Origin: Rhodococcus sp. OK519
GTDB taxonomy: Bacteria; Actinomycetota; Actinomycetes; Mycobacteriales; Mycobacteriaceae
NCBI RefSeq assembly: GCF_003051005.1
Contig: NZ_QAOW01000007.1
Location: 62,001 to 126,000 of the forward strand
Reading direction: 5' to 3'
Length of the DNA: 64,000 nucleotides
The notes under the pieces were generated by a model. It had not been told where the DNA came from and did not search any database. It was given only the letters and a program-made list of their open reading frames with translations. This document shows, in pieces, positions 1 to 8,414 of the stretch. Position 1 is the stretch's first letter; the number at the start of each line of letters is the position of its first letter. A program made the translations under genes and the position numbers.

Positions 1-232
1 TGAGCAGGCCCGCCCCGTGACCGCCGCGGTCCTCGGGCACCGCCAGCCCCAGCAGATCCTGCCCGGCGAGCGCCGACCAGAACGGTGGGAACCGGTCTTC
101 GGTGCGTGCGTCGACCGCGGCCCGCACCTGTTCGCTCGTGATCGTGCGTTCCGCGAAACTGCGGACCGAATCGGCGAGCGCCACATGCTCGTCGCTCAGC
201 CCCAGTCCGAGTTCGTAGGCGTTGCGTGCCAT
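1..232 (-). CDS. acyl-CoA dehydrogenase, N-terminal fragment (cut by window start)
   Basis: Only the first 77 codons are inside the window; the gene continues leftwards beyond base 1. The visible protein starts MARNAYELGLGLSDEHVAL and runs on to VPEDRGGHGAGLL, the pattern of the N-terminal helical domain of acyl-CoA dehydrogenases, with the helix-rich 'LSDEHVALADSVRSFAER' opening and the 'LAVPEDRGGHG' turn before the flavin region. No catalytic residue can be inspected. It begins 11 bases after the SDR gene on the same strand and is the last visible gene of a lipid beta-oxidation operon. Family identity is fairly safe. Whether it is a homodimeric FadE or one half of a heteromeric steroid-type pair cannot be told from this fragment. 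Confidence 0.82.
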   Translation of the reverse strand, partial: MARNAYELGLGLSDEHVALADSVRSFAERTITSEQVRAAVDARTEDRFPPFWSALAGQDLLGLAVPEDRGGHGAGLL

Positions 233-243
233 GCGCGTTCTCC

Positions 244-1113
244 TCAGCCCAGTCGTTCTGCCAGGTCGCCGACGGTCCACGGGCCGTCGCTCTCGATCGC
301 GTCCCCGCCGTGCCAGTTGATCAGTTCGGAGATCGCACCACCCTGGACGGCGTACACCTTGCCGGTGAGCTTGCAGTCGGCCGCCGCCAGGCGGGCGACC
401 AGCGGCGAGATGTTGGCCGGGGCGAAGGCGTCGAACTCGCCTTCCGGAATCTCGGCCGCGAACAGCGCACCCATGCCGGGGGTGGCGAGCGTGAGCCGAG
501 TGCGGGCGATGGGCGCGATCGCGTTGACGCGGACGCCGTACCGCTCGAGTTCGTCCGCCGCCACCAGGGTCAGTGCCGCGATGCCGGCCTTCGCGGCGCC
601 ATAGTTGCTCTGACCGGCGTTGGGCATGAAAGTGCCCGATGCCGATGCGGTGTTGATCACCGAGGCCTGCACCGACTCACCGGCTTTGGACTGCTCCTTC
701 CAGTACGCGGCGGCGTGGTGCAGCGTCGCGGCGTGCCCCTTGAGATGCACCGCGATGACGGCGTCCCACTGCCCCTCCTCCATGCCGGCGATGAAACTGT
801 CACGCAGAATGCCGGCGTTGTTCACCAGGATGTCGAGGCGGCCGAACTCGCGAACGGCCTGCGCGACGAGCGCCTCGGCGCCCGCCCATTCGGCGACGTT
901 GTCGGTGTTCGCGATCGCCTTGCCGCCCGCGGCGACGATCTCGTCGGCCACCTGTTGCGCCGGACCCGCGTCGGATCCCGTGCCGTCGTTGGCGCCGCCG
1001 AGGTCGTTGACGACCACCGCGGCACCCTCCCGCGCGAAAAGCAGTGCATGCTCGCGGCCGATGCCCCGCCCCGCGCCGGTGATGATCGCGACGCGTCCGT
1101 CCAGTGTTCCCAT
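244..1113 (-). CDS. short-chain dehydrogenase, MFE-2/17-beta-HSD4-like (3-hydroxyacyl-CoA dehydrogenase role)
   Basis: A 289-residue NAD(P)-dependent SDR. The cofactor motif TGAGRGIG lies near residues 12-19, NNAG near 97, and the catalytic Ser...Tyr-x3-Lys is seen as NTASASG followed by SNYGAAKAG. The insertion NDLGGANDGTGSDAG after the second strand is typical of the dehydrogenase part of peroxisomal multifunctional enzyme type 2 and of actinobacterial Hsd4-like proteins, which oxidise 3-hydroxyacyl-CoAs of fatty acids or steroid side chains. I chose ATG at 1113, eight bases or so after AGAGGGG, in preference to an upstream in-frame start at 1134. It lies between the MaoC-like hydratase and the acyl-CoA dehydrogenase on the same strand, so the operon supplies successive beta-oxidation steps. 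The physiological substrate is inferred only. Confidence 0.85.
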   Translation of the reverse strand: MGTLDGRVAIITGAGRGIGREHALLFAREGAAVVVNDLGGANDGTGSDAGPAQQVADEIVAAGGKAIANTDNVAEWAGAEALVAQAVREFGRLDILVNNAGILRDSFIAGMEEGQWDAVIAVHLKGHAATLHHAAAYWKEQSKAGESVQASVINTASASGTFMPNAGQSNYGAAKAGIAALTLVAADELERYGVRVNAIAPIARTRLTLATPGMGALFAAEIPEGEFDAFAPANISPLVARLAAADCKLTGKVYAVQGGAISELINWHGGDAIESDGPWTVGDLAERLG

Positions 1114-1162
1114 GATGTGTTCCCCTCTTGTCACGAAGCCTGTCGGCAGGTCTGCAGGTAGA

Positions 1163-2026
1163 TCAGTCGGCGATGACGGCCAGGCCGTCCTTGATCACCA
1201 GTTCGTCGCCGACACTGGTCTCGAAGGCGTAGGCGGTGGCACCGGACTCCGAACCCGATCTCCAGAATCGGGTCTCGATGTCCTGTTCGGGCAGAACGGG
1301 TTTCGCGAAGCGCACCGCGAGGCGCTTCAGGCGCAGGGTGTCGCCGTCGGCGAACTCGGTGAGCGCGGCCCACGACGTGAACGCCATCGTGCACAGACCG
1401 TGGTTGATGATGCCCGGCAGTCCGGACATCCGGGCGATCTCGTCGTCCAGATGGATCGGCATGGGGTCGCCCGACGCCGGCGAGTACCGGAAGGTCTGGT
1501 CCTTGTCGATGTGCTGCAGAACCCGCGCCGCCGGAGTCTGCCCACGCAGCGTCTCGGGGAACCGGTGCGGCGGTGCCGGCTCGCCGAGTCCCGGGCCGGC
1601 ATCGACCTTCCGGAAGAACGCCGTCATCCACTGCTCGTTGACGAGTTCTCCTGTTTCGGTGCGAGTTTCGACATAGACGACGACAGTGGAGCCGTTGTCC
1701 ATGCCCTCGAAGCCGATCGGCTTGGCCCGCACCACCAACGTGTCACCCGGGTGGATCGGCCGGTGGAAGTGGAAGTCCTGCTCGCCGTGCACCAGCTTCA
1801 TCAGCAGTTCGACCGGCGCCACGGACAGCGCCGCGGGCGCCATCGAGAAGAATGCCGGCACCACCGCGAACACCGGCGGGGCGATCTCGCCGCGCAGGTG
1901 CCGCTCGATCGGGTCGTTGGTGGCAGCCGCGTACTCGGCGATACGTTCGGCGGTGACGTCGAATCGCTCGGGATCCGTCCACACCCCGATCCCCGAGGTA
2001 TCGAATTCCACTGTGGGCGTAGTCAT
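1163..2026 (-). CDS. MaoC-like / FAS1-type dehydratase domain protein (enoyl-CoA hydratase)
   Basis: A 287-residue double hot-dog protein. The N-terminal half (about 1-150) resembles the FAS1-type dehydratase N domain, with HFHRPIHPGD. The C-terminal half carries the hydratase-2-like segment ASGDPMPIHLDD and a following 'IINHGLCTMAF' helix, the pattern of R-specific enoyl-CoA hydratases, where Asp and His of D-x-N/M-P-I-H are catalytic. The start at 2026 gives MTTPTVEF; a longer reading from 2095 would add an implausible Arg/Ser-rich stretch. It ends four bases before... the SRPBCC gene begins upstream at 2462 and ends at 2031, so the two are only 4 bases apart and probably co-translated. Expected role: hydration of enoyl-CoA in the pathway shared with the neighbouring SDR and dehydrogenase. 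Confidence 0.8.
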   Translation of the reverse strand: MTTPTVEFDTSGIGVWTDPERFDVTAERIAEYAAATNDPIERHLRGEIAPPVFAVVPAFFSMAPAALSVAPVELLMKLVHGEQDFHFHRPIHPGDTLVVRAKPIGFEGMDNGSTVVVYVETRTETGELVNEQWMTAFFRKVDAGPGLGEPAPPHRFPETLRGQTPAARVLQHIDKDQTFRYSPASGDPMPIHLDDEIARMSGLPGIINHGLCTMAFTSWAALTEFADGDTLRLKRLAVRFAKPVLPEQDIETRFWRSGSESGATAYAFETSVGDELVIKDGLAVIAD

Positions 2027-2030
2027 GTTG

Positions 2031-2462
2031 CTATCCGACCAGCTCGGCGAACTTGGCGAGCGACGCCTCGAGATCCGCGGCGGCATTCTTGGCAACAGCC
2101 TTGCCGATCGGCCCGACGATCATCGTGCCCTTGAAACTCGCGTCGATGATGGCCTTGCTGCCGGAGCCGTCGGGCTCCACCTGCAATGTGAACTCGACGG
2201 TGACGCCGGCCATGCCGGTGCCGGCGATTTTGACCAGTCTGGGCACCTCGACCTCGGTGACGGTCCACTCGATCTTGTTGGCCATGCCCATCACGGAAAC
2301 GACCTCGGTGAAGGTGGCACCGAGCCGGACCTCCGTGGGCAGGTCGCTCTTCCAGCCCTGGTGAATAGTGAGCCACTCCTCCCAGCGGGAGAGGTCGGAC
2401 AGGGCGTCCCACGCCTTGTCGGGCGCGGCGGGCAGGGCGGCGGAGACGGAAACGGAAGCCAT
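2031..2462 (-). CDS. SRPBCC / START-like protein resembling M. tuberculosis Rv0910
   Basis: A 143-residue single-domain protein of the SRPBCC (polyketide cyclase/lipid-transfer, Bet v 1-like) fold. The segment LSDLSRWEEWLTIHQGWKSD, the glycine-rich middle and the C-terminal helix EASLAKFAELVG match the family that includes Rv0910. Rv0910 has been described as a toxin paired with Rv0909; no antitoxin-like neighbour exists here, so lipid or acyl binding is the more natural reading from the context. It lies 34 bases downstream of the Ltp1-like thiolase and 4 bases before the MaoC-like gene. No enzymatic residue can be assigned. ATG at 2462 was chosen because the upstream sequence belongs to the intergenic spacer with a GGAGTAGTC ribosome site. 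Confidence 0.78.
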   Translation of the reverse strand: MASVSVSAALPAAPDKAWDALSDLSRWEEWLTIHQGWKSDLPTEVRLGATFTEVVSVMGMANKIEWTVTEVEVPRLVKIAGTGMAGVTVEFTLQVEPDGSGSKAIIDASFKGTMIVGPIGKAVAKNAAADLEASLAKFAELVG

Positions 2463-2496
2463 GACTACTCCTGGAATGGTTGAGGGAAAGGGTGAT

Positions 2497-3687
2497 TCAG
2501 CGTTCTGCGGGACGGTAGGCGGTGACGACGACCGCCCCGCCGAGCCCGATGTTGTGCTGCAGTGCCACCTGCGCTCCGTCGACCTGACGCTTGTCGGCGG
2601 CGCCGCGCAGCTGCCAGGTGAGCTCGCTGCACTGCGCCAGGCCGGTGGCGCCGAGCGGATGGCCCTTCGAGATGAGGCCGCCGGAGGGGTTGACCACCCA
2701 GCGACCGCCGTACGTAGTGTCGTCGGCGTCGACGAGCTTGCCCCCCTCGCCCTCGGCGCACAGGCCGAGAGCCTCATAGGTGAGCAGTTCGTTGGTGGAG
2801 AAGCAGTCGTGCAGTTCGATGACGTCGATCTCGGCCGGACCGATGCCGGCCTGCTCGTAGACGAGTCTCGCGGCCGTCCGGGTCATGTCGGCACCGACCA
2901 GGCTGATCGCGCTCTTGTCCTCGAACGTGCTCGGCAGGTCGGTGACCATCGCCTGACCGACGATCTCGACGGCCTGCGCGGCGAGGCCGTGCTTGTCGAC
3001 GAACGCCTCACCGGCCACCACCACGGCGCCGGAACCGTCCGACGTCGGCGAGCACTGCAGCTTGGTGAGCGGACCGTAGATCGGCTTCGAAGCGAGCACA
3101 TCCTCGAGCGTGCACTCGTCCTGGAACTGCGCGTACGGATTGTTGATCGAGTGCCGGTGGTTCTTGACGCCGATCTTCGCGAACTGTTCGGCGGTGGTGC
3201 CGTAGCGCTCCATGTGTTCCTTACCGGCGGCACCGAACATGTACGGCGCGGGCGGCATCGCGAACTCCTGCAGTTCCGCGAGCGCGAGCAGGTGTCGCAT
3301 CATCGGCTGTTCGCGGTCGTCGTACATCGTTCCCAACGAACCGGTCTGCATCTTCTCGAACCCGAGCGCGAGCGCGCAGTCGGCCTGACCGCTCCGGACG
3401 GCCTGCGTCGCGAGGTAGAGCGCGGTGGATCCGGTGGAACAGTTGTTGTTGACGTTGACGATCGGGATCCCGGTGAGCCCCAGTTCGTACACGGCACGCT
3501 GTCCCGACGTCGATTCGCCGTACACGTACCCGACGTACGCCTGCTGCACCTCGCCGTAGTCGATGCCCGCGTCCTCGAGCGCCTTCGTGCCCGCCTCCCG
3601 CGCCATGTCGGGGTAGTCCCACTCGCGTGCCCCCGGCTTCTCGAACTTCGTCATCCCCACTCCGATGACGAAAACCCTGTTGCCCAT
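2497..3687 (-). CDS. Ltp1-like SCP-x thiolase (lipid-transfer protein / acetyl-CoA acetyltransferase family)
   Basis: A 396-residue thiolase-fold protein close in motifs to mycobacterial Ltp1 (Rv2790c) and to the thiolase half of SCP-x. Visible landmarks are [16 protein letters not shown] at the N terminus, the acyl-accepting cysteine in NNNCSTGST near residue 90, the HDCF histidine motif near 295, and the C-terminal GHPLGATG and QHNIGLGG loops. Such enzymes cleave 3-ketoacyl-CoA, or act as aldolases in steroid side-chain removal, in the cytosol. ATG at 3687 fits the family start; the longer frame to 3834 would cross the divergent promoter. This is the first gene of the minus-strand operon, facing the TetR gene at 3799 across 111 bases that carry two GACAC-type repeats. 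Thiolase versus aldolase activity is not decided by sequence. Confidence 0.87.
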   Translation of the reverse strand: MGNRVFVIGVGMTKFEKPGAREWDYPDMAREAGTKALEDAGIDYGEVQQAYVGYVYGESTSGQRAVYELGLTGIPIVNVNNNCSTGSTALYLATQAVRSGQADCALALGFEKMQTGSLGTMYDDREQPMMRHLLALAELQEFAMPPAPYMFGAAGKEHMERYGTTAEQFAKIGVKNHRHSINNPYAQFQDECTLEDVLASKPIYGPLTKLQCSPTSDGSGAVVVAGEAFVDKHGLAAQAVEIVGQAMVTDLPSTFEDKSAISLVGADMTRTAARLVYEQAGIGPAEIDVIELHDCFSTNELLTYEALGLCAEGEGGKLVDADDTTYGGRWVVNPSGGLISKGHPLGATGLAQCSELTWQLRGAADKRQVDGAQVALQHNIGLGGAVVVTAYRPAER

Positions 3688-3718
3688 GCCGACTCCTGAC
3701 CCGGATCGATTTGTCTGT

Positions 3719-3760
3719 GACACGCTGTCCAGCCAAAAGTAAGTGAGACACCGTGTCCAG
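3719..3760. promoter_or_regulatory. tandem TetR-type operator candidate between thiolase operon and TetR gene
   Basis: Two related imperfect palindromes, GACACGCTGTCCAG at 3719-3732 and GACACCGTGTCCAG at 3747-3760, lie 28 bases apart start to start. The second contains a perfect GACAC-C-GTGTC dyad. They occupy the space between the divergent starts at 3687 and 3799, where a TetR dimer pair could block both promoters. A TACTGT -10-like hexamer at 3786-3791 followed by ATG 7 bases later suggests a leaderless transcript for the regulator. Assignment as operator is inference from position and symmetry. Confidence 0.55.
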
Positions 3761-3798
3761 TCAATGACCTCCGCCCGAACTCGAGTACTGTTCGCCGA

Positions 3799-4458
3799 AT
3801 GACGGATGGACGGGCGACCCGGTGGGACGACCACAAGGTGCAGCGCCGGGACCGGATCCTCGAGGCCTCGCTGGCCGCGATCGAAGGCGGCGGATCCGAC
3901 ATCGGGGTGCAGCAGATCGCCGAGCGCGCACAGGTCCCGCGTTCGGTCGTCTACCGCATCTTCGCCGACCGCGGCGACCTGGACGAACAGATTCGCCTAC
4001 GGATCATCGACGTGATGATGGCCGAACTGGGACCGGTGCTCACGCCGCACGGGACGGTGCGGGAGACGATCGTGCTCGCGGTCGACACCTATCTGCGGTG
4101 GATCGTCGCGCACCCGCGCCTGCACGCGTTCCTCGGGAAGGGCGCACCGAGCCGAAAGTCCGTAGGCTCCCGAGCCGTCACGGGAACCAAGACCGCGATC
4201 GGCGTGCAACTGGGCGATCTGCTCGCCGGCATCCTCGACCGCCGCGGCGCGACGTCCACCCTCGCGGAGCCGATGGCATTCGCACTGGTCGGCCTGGTCG
4301 ACGCCACCGTGAACCGCTGGCTGAGCCAACCGGAGAGCCCTGTGCCGAGCGAGGATCTCGCCCGCTTCCTCGAGACGTCCATCTGGAGCGTGCTCGACGC
4401 GAACCTCCGCGCGCTGGGCATCGACATCGAACCGTCTACACCGGTCGCGGAGTTGTAA
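3799..4458 (+). CDS. TetR-family transcriptional regulator
   Basis: A 219-residue regulator. The N-terminal helix-turn-helix is clear: [12 protein letters not shown], then [28 protein letters not shown] at about residues 34-65. The C-terminal two thirds are a helical ligand domain without a family signature that I recognise. It is divergent from the thiolase-led lipid operon and most simply represses it, releasing on binding an acyl-CoA or steroid intermediate; this is inference. A second in-frame ATG at 3805 is an alternative start. The gene converges with the giant synthetase, the two stop codons being separated by five bases. Confidence 0.88.
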   Translation: MTDGRATRWDDHKVQRRDRILEASLAAIEGGGSDIGVQQIAERAQVPRSVVYRIFADRGDLDEQIRLRIIDVMMAELGPVLTPHGTVRETIVLAVDTYLRWIVAHPRLHAFLGKGAPSRKSVGSRAVTGTKTAIGVQLGDLLAGILDRRGATSTLAEPMAFALVGLVDATVNRWLSQPESPVPSEDLARFLETSIWSVLDANLRALGIDIEPSTPVAEL

Positions 4459-4463
4459 CTCCG
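4448..4463. repeat. short dyad over the convergent stop codons of TetR and NRPS
   Basis: CGGAGTT-GT-AACTCCG has 7-base arms with a 2-base centre and sits on the TAA of the TetR gene and directly before the stop of the synthetase. It may act as a weak bidirectional terminator, but it lacks a T-tract on either side and the loop must open some pairs. Confidence 0.35.
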
Positions 4464-7400
4464 TCAGCCCCGCCCCGCCAGATAGTCGGCGAGCGCGGGC
4501 CCGATCACCGCGAGCGACTCGCCCTCGACCATGTCGCTGTGGCCGCAGTCCACGGGATGCTCGTCGATGTCGCCGGTGACGAGCGGACGCCATTCCTGGG
4601 GTGACCGGCGGTCGCCGCCGTCCGCGCCGACCGCCGGGAACACCAGCAGGTCGCCGTCGAACACCTGCGGAACGTATCGATGGACCAGCAGTCTCGAGTT
4701 CGCGTAGCCGTCGCTGATCCGTTCGAGGTGAGCCGCGGTGATACCGTCGGCGGTTCCGAAGTGCGCGTTGAGCATTCGGGCGGCATCGTCGTACGTGATC
4801 GGGTCCGGGCCGTCCACCTCGAGCCCCAGTCCGCCGAGCAGGTCCACGAGGTCGAGGCGCCCGAGCAGCGGTTCGGCGCCGTCGTCGGGGTAGCTGTCCA
4901 TCACCGCGAGTGCGCCGACCGGCCGCCCGCGCCGCTGCAACTCGACAGCCATCGCGTGCGCCAGCACACCGCCGAGCGACCAGCCGAGCAGATCGTACGG
5001 GCCGTCCGGGGCCACCGCCTCGATCTCGTCGACGTACCTGGCGGCCAGCGCCTCCACCGATGCGGACTGCGGCCCACCTGCGATGGCCGGCAGTTGCAGC
5101 CCGTACACGGGGCGCTCCGACGGCAGGAAACCGACGAGACCCGCATAACCCCAGGACAATCCGATTCCCGGGTGCACACAGAACAGCGGCCGGCCGTCAC
5201 CGTCGGCCCTGAGCGCTATCACCGGCGCCAGCGCGGCACCGACGTCGTCCGGCGCCGACGTCTCGATGCGGTGCGCCAGACCCGCCGGGGTGGGGTCGAG
5301 GAACAGCGCCTGCAGCGGTACCGGTCCACCCACCCGGTCTCCCAGGTCCCCGACGAGTTTCGTCGCGAGCAGTGACGTCCCTCCGAGGTCGAAGAAACTG
5401 TCGTCCATACCGATCCGATCGACGCCGAGGATCGCCGTGAACGCGTCGACGACGGCACTCTCGACCGGGCCGTCCGGCTCCCGGTACACGGTCTCCGCGG
5501 ACAGGAAGGCGGGCGGTGGGAGGGCGTCGCGGTCGAGTTTGCCTGTCGGCGTCAGTGGAATGTGGTCGAGGACCGTAACCGCCGACGGCACCATGTGTGC
5601 CGGTAGGTGCCGGGCCGAGGCGCGGCGCAACTCGTCCGGGTCGACACGCACGTCTGCGGTGGGGCACACGTACGAGCACAACAGCGTGTTTCCGGCCGGT
5701 CCCGACCTGGCCAGCGTGACCGCGAACCCGACCCCGGGCTGCGCCGCGAGGACGGTGTCGATCTCCCCCGGCTCGATCCGGAATCCGCGCACCTTGACCT
5801 GGAAGTCGCTGCGGCCCACGTACTCGAGCGTATCGTCGGCCCGCCACCGCACCAGATCGCCGGTGCGGTAGATCCGTTCCCCGGCGGCCCCGAACGGGTC
5901 CGCGACGAAGCGCGTGGCTGTCAGTCCGGAGCGCCGGTGGTAGCCGCGGGCGAGCGCGGGTCCGGCGACGTACAGTTCTCCGATCACCCCGCGGGGCACC
6001 GGATGCAGACGCGAGTCGAGCACGAGTTCGCGCACACCCCGGATCGGGCCGCCCAGCGTCACCGGACGATGCGGGCTCATCGGCGCGCTGATGTTCGCCA
6101 TGATCGTGGTCTCGGTGGGTCCGTACGCGTTGAGCATGGTCCGCCCCGGCGCCCACCGGGTCACGAGTTCGGGCGGACACGGTTCGCCCGCGACGACGAG
6201 GGTCCGCAAATTCTCGAGTCCGACCGGATCCAGCGAGGCCAGCGTGGTCGGAGTGACGAAACCATGTGTCACTCGCCCGTTTTCGAGGAGCGCGGCGAAC
6301 TCGGTGCCCCCGTATACGTCCGGTGGTACGACGACCATCGTCGCCCCCGCACTCAGCGCCATCACCGTCTCGAACACCGAGGCGTCGAAACTCGGTGAGG
6401 CGAAATGCAGGGTCCGCGCCGTCGGCGTCACGCCCAGCCTGTCCCGTTCCTCGGCTGCCAGGTTCGCCAGCCCCTGGTGGGTCAGCACCACGCCCTTCGG
6501 CGTGCCCGTCGAACCCGACGTGTAGATCAGGTACGCGGGATGGTCGGCACGCAGCGGGCGAATCCGGTCGGTGTCGGAGACCGGCGTGGCGGGCTCGGCC
6601 GCGACAGCCTCCGCGACCTCGGGATCATCGAGCACCAGCCAATCGAACGAACCCGGCACTCGCTCCCGGCACGATCGCACCGTGACACCCACTGCAGCAC
6701 CGCAGTCGGCGAGCATCCGTGCGATGCGCTCCGCAGGGTACCCGGGGTCCACCGGCACGAAGGCCGCACCCGTCCTCGCCACCGCCCACACCGCGAGCAC
6801 CGACGACACCGAACGTGACAGACCCAGCGCAACATATGTTTCCGGTCCGGCGCCCATCGCGATCAGGCGACGGGCCAATCGATTCGCCCCCTCGTCGAGT
6901 TGCCGATACGTGAGTTCCCGGCCGTCGCACTCCACAGCGACGGCACCTGGGGTTCGTGCGGCGGACGCCAGGAGATCGGCGAGGAGGACCGTGGGCGCGT
7001 CCATTGCACCTCGCGCGGGCGCCAACCCGGCCAGTTCGTGCGCGTGCAGGATCCCGAGGTCGCCGACGGGCCGATCCGGCTGAGCCGACGCAGCCTCGAG
7101 GATGCGCACGAAACGCTCGGCGAAGCCCTGCACGGTGTCACGGTCGAACAGGTCGGTCGCGAACGCGATGGCACCGGCGATTCCCGCGGGCGCCCCGGCA
7201 CCGTCGACCCGCTCACCGAGCACGAACTCGAGATCCTCCTTGACCATCCCGGCACCGATCGACACACCCTCGAGACGCAGGCCGGAGAGCTCGAGCTGGG
7301 CGCTCTCGTCGTTCTGGAACTCCAACGCGACCTGGAACAACGGCGAGTAGGCAGTGGATCGGGCCGGGGCGAGTTCCTGTACGACACGCTCGAACGGCAC

Positions 7401-8414
7401 GTCGGCATGCGCGAACGCACCGAGATCCACATCCCGGACCGACGCCAGGAGATCCGCAAACGATTGTCGTGCGTCAATCCGCGTGCGCAGCGCGAGGGTC
7501 CCGACGAACATTCCGACGAGATCGTCCAGTGCGCGCTCGCCACGCCCCGCGACGGGAGTGCCCACCACGATGTCGTCGGTGTCACCCAATCGGGCGAGCA
7601 GCACCGCCAGTGCGGCATGAATGGTCATGAACAGGCTGGTGCCGTGCTCACGCGCGAACGCGAGCAGCCGTCGGTGCAATCCGGAATCGAGTCCGAACTC
7701 GACGCGATCACCACGGAAGGACTGTTGGATCGGGCGAGGCCGATCGGCCGGCAGCCCCAGCAGATCGGGTGCGCCCGACAGAGTCTCGGCCCAGTACCCG
7801 AGCTGCCGGGACTGAACGGACCCCGGGTCGGCCTCGTCGCCCAGGAGCGCCCGCTGCCACAGCGTGTAGTCGGCGTACTGCACGGGCAGCGGATCCCAGT
7901 CCGGACGGCGCCCGACGGTGCGCGCGACATAGGCGCGCATCAGATCGCGCGACAGCGGCCCCAACGACAGTCCGTCGATCACGATGTGGTGCGCGACGAG
8001 GACCAGGACGTGCAGATCTCGACCCAACTCGAACAACGCTCCGTTGACTGGAACCTGCTCCGTCACATCGAATCCCGCAGAAATGATCGCGCGCGTCCGA
8101 ACCGACAGATCGTCTTCGCCCGAGACCGCCACCGGGTCGAGGTCGATCGTGACCTCGCCGACCGGACGGACATCCTGGATCGGCCCGTCGGAGCCGATCG
8201 GAAAGCGTGTGCGCAACGACTCGTGCCGAGACAGGACGTCGCCGATCGCCGCGCTCAACGCCGAGGCGTCGAGCGCACCGGTCAGGCGCACCGCCATCGG
8301 CACGTTGTACGCGGGCGACGACGGGTCGAACTGGTTGATGAACCACATCCGCTGCTCTGCCGCCGACAGCGGAATTTCCGCGGGGCGCGACACGACTTCG
8401 AGCACGGGACGACC
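4464..8414 (-). other. NRPS terminal module C7-A6-T7-TE
   Basis: Residues 6836-8151. C7 is LCL-like with HHIVIDG. A6 reads [25 protein letters not shown] and [11 protein letters not shown]; code D-A-F-F-V-A-A-I-M-K, hydrophobic, unassigned. T7 has LGGTSL. The type I thioesterase from about residue 7910 has GWSLGG (Ser7981), and a late His in [10 protein letters not shown] near the end. It releases the peptide by hydrolysis or, if a Thr hydroxyl is the nucleophile, as a lactone; the sequence does not decide which. Confidence 0.78.
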
